IMG/VR virus record: IMGVR_UViG_3300025086_000216
Location: 1 to 25,432 of that record
Source of the DNA: a virus
DNA length: 25,432 nucleotides
Direction: 5' to 3' (one strand)
Position 1 is the stretch's first letter, and the number at the start of each line of letters is the position of its first letter. The notes beneath the pieces are model-generated. The model was not told where the DNA came from. It made no database searches and saw only the letters and a program-made list of their open reading frames with translations. This document shows, in pieces, positions 1-12,000 of the stretch. The translations under genes were made by a program, and so were the position numbers.

Positions 1-3000
1 CCGTATAAGTCTAGTTTACTTGCATGTGGGCCGCCACGACTACCACAAGGCCAATATCCACTAAGCATTAAATTAGTTCCACCAGCATCGTGTGTACTAT
101 TACCTACTGTCACTTCACCTGTTTTATTTACATTAGGTCTTTTAATTAAGAAATCAAATGGACCTGTACTCATTGCATGTGTAAAATCGTGATAATGTAT
201 AGTTTCAAAATGTTCAGGTAATGAATTATATGCTGCTTTGTTAACTGCATTACCTTTCCAACTACGAGATGTATTATCTGAGAAGTATGTATTAGGTCTA
301 CCAAGGTTAGGATGCCACATACAAAGGAATGCATCAGGTACATGATTACTATATGTATCTTGATTACCATTAATTATATCAGGTAATATATTCGCAAATA
401 CACTCTTACGTTTATTTGTAAGTATTTCACCTGCTGGTAATGTGTTGTAACTATGTGTTAAAGTAAGTATTGCACCATCGTATATGTTATCCCAAAAACC
501 ATCAGCGCCTGATTTAGCACCTAATGTCAATGTTTTGGGTATATTGATTGTTGCAGCCGTATCTCCGCTAACACTTGTTAGTTCTTTAGAATAGATAGTT
601 CCATTCTTGCCCGTATACTGCACTTCTTGTTTATAGTAAGGATACATTGGGAACGTATTTGCATTATCTACAACTATTGTTCCGCTAGTATTGAAAGATA
701 CAACAGTACATTTTGGATTTAGACTTATACTTTTATTGTATTTATCGTATATGTCAAAGTACAAAGAAGTATATCCGTTAATTGTTAACTGACTTCCTAT
801 ACTTCCGAAGGTACTTCTCATAAACATATAGTAATCTTCGGGACTATATTGAGATAGTTTTCTATAATTTGTTGCTTCTGAAACTGCTGACCCATTATGT
901 TTGATTGCATTCTTGTGTAATATGCTCCACCATGGTATATGCAAAGTGTGTGCGGGGGTCGCATCGCTAAACATTGTGCTATATGGGAAACCCTTTCTAG
1001 TAAACGCAGGGCTTTCTGTTAATTGCACACCTACATGATTATACAACATCAACGGTGGTATGTTTGTAAATTGACTACCTTGGTCATTACTAATATCTAA
1101 TATTGCTTCATTGATGAATACTTCACAACCACGTACATCTGCCTGTGTTGCTTTTGCTAACACTAATGTCATACCTCCTTTAGTGCGGTCTACATTACCA
1201 TTATCCGTTTTTATGCCAATAACCGTGTTTATCTGTTGACTAGTTAATTCCATAGTTGCATTGTTGTGATAGCCTACGAGTTGGTTGTTGAATAGATTGG
1301 GTTGTATGACTATTTGGTAAGCACCCACTTCCGCAGGGTCAGGGAAATGTCTACCCTGTGTATATTCACTAGCAGCCTCAAGTACAATACTGTGCCCTCC
1401 GGCTTTATTTACTGTTGCTGCTAATGTTGTACTCGACCCGTCTGATGACGCTAAAACACCGTAACCATCATATTTTACACCACTCTCGAACATTAACGTA
1501 AATGCCCCGCCGTGAATATCGCTGGGCGGCGACGGTGCGGCGTTTACACCACTAAAATTAATCTCTGCATCCATAGCATGTAAATTATTATCTAAATTAA
1601 ATAAAGAGATAATGTCGCTTTTATTATTTGTAGCAGTTGCATAACTAGCAAAATTACTAGAATCAACAAAACCATTTGTCATTTGGTAATCAATCAAATG
1701 TCTTCTGTATAGGCTTTGGTAAGCAGGGTGCGCCCAGTGTCCGGGTAGCATTGGCATTGTCGGTGTGACGAAGTGATGTCCCATTCTTGGGAATGGCATA
1801 GGTGTCAACACAGGTTTGCTATATGCGTCATATCCTATTGTCTGTCCCGATACATAGTATAACGTGTTAGCCATATCAGGTGAGTTGCCGCTAACCTCTG
1901 CATGGTCTGATAAACGACGTGCTGCGAAGAACCTGTTGCTTCCAGCAGGTATGTAATAGGAAGGTACTACCTTTAGATTTGTAACAGTTTGACCCGCCAT
2001 GAATGTGGCAAAGTTGACATCTCCTACCACTGTGATTGTTACGTTATCAGGAACTCCGTCGTTATTAGTATCTTGACCAGCGTAAGTACATACAGCGCCT
2101 TCATCAGTTGTTGGGTTGTACACACGTAGGAACTTTCGAGTATCTTCTTTAGTACCAAATCCAGCATCGAACACTTGTGGGTCTAATGTAGCGTCTACTG
2201 TTAATACATTAGTGCTAGAATCCCATGCAGTAACAGATACTATGTCAGTCTCTACGCCACCTTCGTGTGTATAGACAGTTGGATACCTGTGTGTATGCGT
2301 GTGCCCCATCTTTGTGACATGGAAAAATAATGTGCGGTCATGTAACTCATAACTAGTCTGCAATGGAGAGTTATCATTCCATGCACCTAGTTCTGAATCA
2401 AAGGTTACTGGGTCAATGCGCTCCCAGTTGTGATTTTCATATGTAGGTGCTTGACGTGGGCTTGCTACACTGTTGTCGAATAGATGTCCTATGTGGCTCT
2501 CACCCATGTCAGGGTGTATCATACCGCCTGTACCAATTGTTTCATGCTGATACGCTTGTATTGGGTCGAATCCTGAACGTACAACTATGTTACCCGGTAT
2601 ACTGTTAGGGTCAGGTAACTGTACCTTCAAGTTAGGTATCTTACCACTGTTAGCAAGCGCAGGTGCGTTACCCTTCACACCTCTGTTCTCAGGTATACGG
2701 AATCCACGTATGATAGTCCCCAATGGACTGCCGCCCTCTATCTTGTGTACTTGCCCTGTCTCATCTCTTACAGTGATGCTTTGGAATTGTATCTCTTCAT
2801 TTGGTATGTTTAGTACGTTACCAATCTTGTATGGGTGCTTACGCATAAGTTCAGGGTGCGCTAACTCTTGTGCTTGTAGTATAGGCATCATAGCGCTGTT
2901 TGTGGTCTCAAAAGAGAATCTCACGTTACCGTATATCTTCTCACCTGTTTGGTATGCGGTGTTACTTTTCACACGTGTCATCCATGGCACTGCGCCAAGA

Positions 3001-6000
3001 CCGCGAGCGTTGATTGCTGGCATACTGAGGTTACCACCATCCATTCTTTTCCACACTATGTTCTCTACTGAGAAGTTCTTTGCGGCAGAATCTTGATACA
3101 TCTGTAATGCGTTTACATCACCCATCCAATAATTGACAGGGAATCCGCTACTATGCGCTACTGCATATTTATCAGCAGATGTATTACGTTCTGCATCGTC
3201 TGTATGTAGTAATGCAGAACCAACAGAGTGGTCTAGGTCAAACAGTAAATCACCTGTTTTGTTTAGACCCGGTGTTGCGTTTTTTAACGAAAGGTCATTA
3301 GTAGCGGAAACTGTATCAACGAAAGTCAGCGTACCGTTAGTTATAGCAGGTATACCACTAGCAGTAGATACTGATAACTCAAAACTAGTTGTACTATTTA
3401 TACTGGCTATCGTAGCACCATCAGGTATACCTGCACCAAATACATGTAACCCAGCAACTATTCTATCATCTGCATCATGTGTAATAGTAGGGTCATTATT
3501 GTAATCACAAGTAGAAATAGTAAATGTAAATGTAGTAAACAAATCAGATGTAATACTATCGGCCCAATTAGCGCTACTAGGGACTCCAACAGGTACTGTT
3601 GTATTGTCTACAATTAGAGCCTCTACATTCGGTCCAGCGTTTGCAGGTGCGATGAATCTATCTTGTCCGTGAAATCTTTCGTCCCATTGTGTAGTACCAG
3701 CATATGTGATTGGGTTACTACCTTGTCCTATGACTTGTAACCAGTCACCGTTTGCGGTTATTCCATCTCTATCGTACTTTGCAATTAATGAACTCTCACA
3801 CTCATAACTGACAACTAAGAATGCGCTACTGTACACTCCTTGCGGCGTTGTTAGTTCCTTAGGTAATGTAGTAGTGTAGTTAGTAGGTGCGACCCATTGA
3901 TTAGCATTACCCGTTTCATCTGTATCATTGAAGTTGTAAGTGTAAGTATCCCAACCTAAACCATCACTACTTCCACTTTGTAAATTAAACTTAGAGTAAA
4001 AGCCCGATTTAACTAAATGTGTACCTAATGCGTTTCCTATACCGTCAATTGTAGGTGTGCTTTCGGGACTACCCTGCATAGGTGCTACAACAGGTATGTT
4101 GCTATGCACATTCATTACTGTACCAGCAGTTCCGTATGGTGAGAAATTAAGCATCTCATGGTATGCACCTAACCCAGCAGCATATCCGCTAGTTGTTGTA
4201 GAACTGGTATTCTTTGTTATAGTAGTGCTTATTTTCAAACTATTCAGATAAGAATATCTTTCACCATGCCAACCAACTGCACCTATTGGTTTTGTTCTAT
4301 CAACAGCATCTACAATACCTGAGAAGTGAACTTGTGTCATGTGGTCGCGTGCTGACACATTCTCGTTATTGAAACGCATTGTACCTGCTTTGCTCCATAC
4401 ATAAAGAGTATAAGAATTAGCAATTGAATCAGTAAATGTATTAGTGCTATTTTTATCATCCCAAGCCTCAGGCGCTTCTATTTTATTCAAACCGTTTATT
4501 CTATTAGGCGCGAGATAGAATCTAACTCTCCAGTCACTACCGTCGGCTATAACTTCTCTAGAATGATAGCAAGCAAATCTAGTATTAGTCGCTTGATGTA
4601 ATCTAATCCAACCCGATGCTGGTAATTGTTCTAACGTTGTTTGTGAACTAATCGAAGGACTTTGTATGTAATTACCAGTTGCGCTATTGTTTACATAAGT
4701 AGAATGATTAGTATTAGTACTAGTAAAAGGTATCCACCCATATCTATCTTGACGCATTGCGTTACCCATAGACGGCATATGTGTACCGCCTAGAGACTTA
4801 AGTGCCCCAGCGCCGGGAAATGCGTTTATTGCAGCACCTAGTACAGTAGTAAGTTCTTCACCGTTTTGACAACGTGTCGCATCTACTACTATGTATTCCA
4901 TCTTTGCATCTGCTGTTGCTACGGCCTCGCTACCATTCCCTATGTAATCTAGAATGCGGCCTGTAAGCACACCCGATGTTCTAAATGCAGTAGGGTGTAT
5001 TTGGTTTGCACGTTCCCAATTGCTACTCAATACCCTAGCAGCAGATTTACCCGCGTGTGGCGGATTGAATGTAATTTGATTGTCTAACCATGAGCCGCCC
5101 GGATGGAAACCACCATCCATGTGCCATACCGTATCTGCCGCCATAGCGATACCGAATCCGATAGTAGGCGTATGCATCTTAGGATGTATATGTGTTAAGT
5201 CATATCCTATCTGCGCTGTACCTGTAATATCATACGGTGTATTGTCATTGAATTGTTGACCGTAGTGCCTACCGTGTTCAGGTCTTTGTGAGAACTTACC
5301 CTTCCAACAGTATCCAGCAGGGCTTTCCCAATTTACCATTGCTTTCCAATGAAAACCAGCAGTAGCGTCGTAGTAAACCTTACTTGGTGGCATAAAATTA
5401 TACTTATCGTTATCAATTTGATTCGGAAACATATGCCTTGAATTACCTATTGTTTCGTCTAATGGTATAGAAGCCCATGTGCTACCGCTTACGATAATTC
5501 TACCCGGAAACGGCTCTTTTGCATTAGCATCGTTACCACTATGTCCGTCAGTCACTTCTTGTGTAAATGGGAATGCTTGACCCGGACCAAATATTAGGTA
5601 CGTAGTTTTGTTCTCCACACTAGTATCTACGTGGTCTTCGTAGCGAGCAGTTGGATGGGCAAACCTCAATACAAGTGGTACGGGCTTTGCTTTAATTTCT
5701 CCACTACTATACAATATATTTCTTTTATGTAAATCAGGTGCTAGTATGTTCTGTTGATTAAATGCAGGTGGTGTAATACTACCACGATGTTGATTACACA
5801 ACGCAGCGCCGGGGAAGAAAGCAAACATTGCATTTCCGTCTAACATAGCGTAACTCGTAGATATTTCATTTGCATTCTGTAATCCAGTAACACCAGTCGG
5901 TCCAGTAGAATATGGATGGGTGTAGAAAGTAGAATAGTCGTTCTGCGTACCATCGTTTACGTCGAGTGTTACACCGCTAAATCCACCACCAAAGAACAAC

Positions 6001-9000
6001 GGCACACTGTGGTCTTTGCTACTCTTACCACCACGGAAGTAGACTATTGGTTCAGAGAATACGCTACCGATAGAGCGCAGTCCATCGAACTCTTTCTTTA
6101 CATGGTGTTGTAATATTCCAGCAGCAGCCATAGATGTTGGGAAATCCGAATTAGCATCATCAATTACAAAACTTAACTTTCTATCATTGTTTGAATTACC
6201 GATTTTACTTTCTACTTGTATGAAGGCTTTATTGTCTAACCATACTTTTCTTCTTTCACCAACTGGTTGTATGGTGTGGTTATCGTCATCAGTACCACTT
6301 GCTATTAAGAAAGAATGCATATCGTTAGTAAGTAAAACAAACTTATCGCTACCAGTACCCCAATTACTTTGATTACTACTACCAAGACCGTCATCGGCAG
6401 GGAAATGCGCTTGCGGATTATCTATCATTGGAAGTATGTGGTCGCCCGATGAACGTGTAAAACGTACACCCTTCAAGTTTTCACGCCATAGCGTAGTGTC
6501 TATCTTTACATTAGATGAATTGACTAAATTGGGAGATGCTGTGTTTGCGTTTGGACCACAAGCCACCGTTGTGATTTCTAAAAGATTAAACGGTATGTAT
6601 CCACAATCGATACTTTGACTCGCATCTATATTCGCATTACTTATCGGTCTCTTACCATGATTACCAGTTACAGCACTATCAAAATCCCACTCGTATATTT
6701 CAGAACTACTATACTCATTCATTCTTAATTCACCAAACTCAAGATGCGCCGCTTGAATACCGAAATCTCTTTTCAAATTAGCATTGAATCTTTGATTAAG
6801 AGGTGTAACTGGACTTTGAGAATTATACGCTTTGATTCTTATTGCGTTTTGCGACACGCCCCATTCACCAAATGTACGACCATCAGTTGCATACATTTCT
6901 CTGCAATCAAATACGTGACCTTCTTCTGTATTTATCTCATTACCTGCGTTTATTGCGGCGGCAGTTACAGCAGCCATCAGTTCATCAGTAACAAGGGTAG
7001 TCCAGTTTAATACAGGTGAAATAAGAATCTCAGCAGGTATTGTAATTAAACCACTACAACCAATAAAGACATTACCTTCTCTTCTTTCATACGATACAGT
7101 AATTCCTACATCTAATGCTACACCGCTAGTTCCTGTCGCATCATAATCTGTAATCTGTATTATACCGTTTTCTTTTGGAAATCCTAAATATCCTAGTAAG
7201 TCCCCTTTTGTATTACTAGTATTATTGCTTTCCAATACAGCGCCGTTGAAAGGCTCTTGGTCGAATGTTATGGTTAATGTGTTAGCGCTCAAATCTTCCG
7301 ATGCACTCACATGAGCCACGGCATTCGGTGTACTAACGCCTCTCCATCTTGCACCTCTCCAATCTTTAGCAGTTTCAGTTACAGTGCCTTTTGCTTTCAG
7401 TCTACCAGTAGCATCGCCACTACCATGCATGTGTTTACCTATGGTAAATCCGCCTTGACCTACATCTCTATCGTCAAAGAAAATGCAAACTTCTTCTTCT
7501 AATGTATTTGGTAAAACAGTATTTTGATTAGCAAACGATTCACCCGCTTTTCGATAAATATATCTTACACCTACGTTATTACCAACGTTATCTTCTAATC
7601 TAAACCCGTATAAATCTCCGTTACCTACTGCATCGGATTCTACATTAGTGGTAGGTACATGACTAGAATATGCGGTAACATCAGATGAGCCGTATCTTTT
7701 ATTGAACTTATCATCACCAATTTTACCAAAGCCCCAAGTTCCAGCATCGGGCGCAAATCCGGGTACACCACTTGCCACTAATCCACCAAAGTTTATTCTT
7801 GAGATAGCCTTTTTACCAACTCTTAAACCCTTGACTAATGAAGATGATGAACCTTTAATGTCTAAAGATTCTGTGTTTATTGTGTTATGACTCTTACCAC
7901 TTATAGAATCAGACACTGCTCTCAATACACTACTATCTTCAAACTCAGCAACACTTGCTACATCTTCGCCGCTTTCTACCGATGTAACGTATTGTTGTAG
8001 TGTGGTAATCGGGGCAAACGGTCTACCATGTTTGTTTAATGGCATAGGCGCTGGGTGCATATTTTCACCCTCTCTTTCGTCAGGTAACGCCCAAAAGTTA
8101 CGCCATCTTCCACCGTGTCCTACTAAGAATTGTGGTTGATAGACACTCTGCCCTTTACTATTATCCAACCACACACAAAAGTTTCTACCGCTTGCACCCG
8201 GCACTGTACTGTGTATAACAATAGTATATCCTGTATCCCCATTTAGGTCTTGCACCTCTCTACCTATGTGAGCGCGTATGTACCCCATGTGTGTACCCTT
8301 GTCTCCGTTATCTACATTCCAAAACGGTGAAGGGTCGTGTGCTGAACCAGTTAGCAATCTACCGTTTAGTGCAGCGTGTTGATTGATTAATCTAACAGCC
8401 TCTTCTGTTGCAGACAATGTATCCACAACCCCATCTTTTTGACTAATCTCACCTAAATCTAATGTTAAACGTCTAACGAAGTCCATATCTTTCCACTGCG
8501 GTAGATGTTGTAACCTACTCTCAGTATGATTAGCCAAATCTAAAGATGAACTTCTAATACCCTTTAGACACAGGAATGCTGGTATAACTCTAGTACCATC
8601 AGGTGTATCAAAGAATGTAGAAGGGTCTCTTAGAGTATGTCCTGTACTAGTACCTTCTCTGTGTTTTATCAAAGCGCTAGTAAAACTATCAGACTGGTCA
8701 ATAGGTATTCTTGTAAAAGAGTGATACGGATTTGCAATTTTATACAAAGCAACACTATCGTTAGTTCTAGGCGTTAAACTGTATCCTGTTGAAAGTCCAC
8801 TGGTTGTTCCGCCATAAGAATATCCAGTATGCACATGATGACCGTGTGCCTTACCATACAACCTAGCGCCTGTTGTGAGTCTTCCATCTATCGGTAAAGC
8901 AGTAGTCAAACTAGCAACGGTACTGCTATCAATTAAATCACTAGTGTGTCTATTTGCTAAATCATGTGCGTAAGCGCTCTCGATAAACTTAGATTGTTGT

Positions 9001-12000
9001 GTACTTCGTATGTATGGGTTCTGAGATAAGAAACCATTTGTAACATCTATTTGTGTAGTCCACGGACTTGGACCAGCACCATTGTATGCAACGTTGACTT
9101 TGTGTAATTCTGTTCTACTTGTATCGCTACTTTCTACCACCGCTTCTTTAGGCCAACCTATTTGTGTAGCCTGTGAACTAGTCTGTACTTGCATGTGTAT
9201 ATCTTGAAATGCAATGAACTCTTTGTCGTGTGCAACATCGTATAACAATACACGTGCGTGTTCATCGGTAGACAAATAAGGGTCGATATAGGCTACAACA
9301 GGTGCTTGTGCTGATGTAAGTCCAAGCGCTAGATAGTTCTCTTCAACTGTTCTGTTTACGTGTTGTACATAGTTTCTTGCAGTTTCTAGACAAGTATTAC
9401 CAATCAAGAAGTTCTCTAGAGGAATACTATCTCTTGGGTTAGTTGTGTCTAGTACTCCAGTACCTCCATTAAACTCACTCCACACTTGTGATTCGTTTAG
9501 CACACCTCTGCTCTTAGCAAATAACCCCTCAACCGCATGAGGGTTATTGTATGACATATTAGCCCATACGGTGTCACCGTTGCGTAACCCACCCTGTGCG
9601 TATGGGTTTAACCATGTAGCATTTAATATAGCGTCTTTATCTTCGTAATCTCCGGCCCAAACAGCCAACTTTGAACCTGCGGGTATTGCAGGTGTACCTA
9701 CTGCAAAAGTGATAGTTTGTTTATTATTAGAATCAGCCTCAGTTACTTTAGTAACTACTCCTATTCTGCGTATTTCTGTATCCACTTCATAATAGTATAA
9801 TACATCATCTTTCTTCACGTTTATACCGTGTAAGTTATTTACGTTTTTACCTGCTTCATTAGTAATTTCAATCGTGTATGGGTCACTAGTATCTGCCGCA
9901 TTTGTTGTAATTGTAATATTAGTATCAATATTCAAATTATTTTTTAATTCACGGTATCGTTCATTACCTCTTGATGTAGTAGTAAGAACAGCGCCTGTAC
10001 CCAGTGTACTACTACAACGTCTTGCTAATGTTAATTTAGCCCCATTAGGTATATCTGTTGGATAATGTAAAGAACTATTTAGATGGGTTTGAGATGTTTG
10101 ATGAACTAACACAATAGCATTTTCGGGAACTGTATAATCTAAACTTAAGAATGAAATATTGATACTTTTTAGATTACCGTGATATTGATATTTATGTATA
10201 ACACCTTCTTCATCATATTGTACTTCATAGCCTAAATCACCAACCGATGAAGGTGCGTTTGCTAATTCATCGTATCCTAAATTGGGAAACTTAGCAAAGT
10301 CATTAGCGCTTAATGTTACAATTGTGGCAATCTCAGGACTACCTAAGTTTAATTTCGTAGTTCCTAATACAGTACCAGTAGCACGTTTACTTTCTATTCT
10401 TGCAGCATGTGGATTACTTTCAGGCCCAGCCTTGAACTCTACTGCACTAACGTATTGCCTTAATCCATAATCTACATTTCCACCTTGTGTCTTAACACTA
10501 GCAGCATCGTAGTAATATTCATCTCTATCTTCATAATCAGACGATGGTGTAAAATCATCAGATGCTAAACTAATACCTTCTTCAAAAGTAGCCCCGCCTA
10601 AGTATAATGCTGTACCGTGTACTAATTCATCAAAGAATGCCCCGCTACTAAATGTTGTTAATGTTAAATAACCACTACTAGTGCTACTGTAAAAACACCA
10701 TTCTCCATTATCTAAGTAGACTTTTCTATATCTGTTAGTATTTTGTATACCTCTATACGTATCTGTATCCGTATGTGCATCGGAAAAAATACTAATATCT
10801 GCTACATGCAATCTTTTGTTTGTAGCGTCATAACTATTCAAAGTAGTTGAATTAACGTATTCTCTATTTGCTAACGCTATTGAATAAGCAGATTGCGCTT
10901 CTCTATCTGCTGGTACAGTGTCTACCATTCTTCGCCCAACAGGACTAGGATTGTACGTGTGCGCAGTATGTGTAGCGTCTACATGAATCTTAAATGCGTT
11001 ATCAGGACCAACAGACGGGTCAAAAAATTGTTTAGAGAAAAAGGGTATTTCTGCAACTGCTCTAGTACTAGCATACTGAGTACCTAGTTGGTAATCATGT
11101 TGCACATCGCTCATAGATTGATGCATTCTATCGTTTACAGTGGTGCCGTTTTCTAATTTACTTTCTTCTCCAAAATTAGGTTCATTGTATATCGTAAAAT
11201 TACCGTAACTATCAATAGTTCCAGTAGAAGCCCAAGTTTTTAGTAAATTAGTTTGATTTAGTAATTGACTTATGGTAGTAACTTCTACACCATCAGATGT
11301 TAGATAATCACCTGAACCTAGTGTTGCTGTGCTAAATACAAACGTGTCTCCAGTTTTACTATCATATTTCGCACTACTACCATCAGGGAGATAGATTCTC
11401 CCATAGCGCGTAAATCCATATGTGCCCCAACTCGCTAAATCTTCGCTTTCATTGTTCAAGGGTTTTACATACAAAGTACCTGCACCAGTGCTATTATTCA
11501 TATTCAATCTATATGCAGATACAGCATACGACCTGCGTGTAGAGTATGCTTCGTGTGCTAACATACTGCGCTGGAATACTGGCCTAGTATCCATAGCACC
11601 TTGACCCGGACCACCAAGTGTAACAGTAACAACGGGTGCATTAGGCTCTATCTCCTTGACTATATGCGAGTCAGGGCTACCCTTACCAGTAAAATCAATT
11701 GAACGAGATACTAGGCTATCTCCCACGCCTATACAACTTAGTGTAGTGTAGCCACCTTCATCACCTTCACTTTCTTCTATTGACCTTACCTTTGCTCTAC
11801 TCATTAAGTAAAGTATAGTTGCCCTATTGAATCTAGTAGACAAATTAACATTAGCAAGTTGCATACTTCTTCTTCGGTCAGTAGGCTGAATGAAGATTCT
11901 GAAATCAGCATTGTTCGTGTCTGCTAAGATATGGTTGTCTATTATATCGTATGTTTCATGTATAGGCGATGAAGAAGATACAGTTCCAGTATCAAACTGC

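Noticed and set aside
170-370. A 66-codon minus-strand frame inside the giant gene
   Set aside because: It lies in another frame of the uninterrupted giant coding sequence and encodes an Ile/His-rich sequence with no pattern.
2587-3096. A 169-codon plus-strand open frame antisense to the giant gene
   Set aside because: The giant minus-strand frame is continuous here, and the plus-strand product has no domain and no supporting context. It is a shadow of the real gene.
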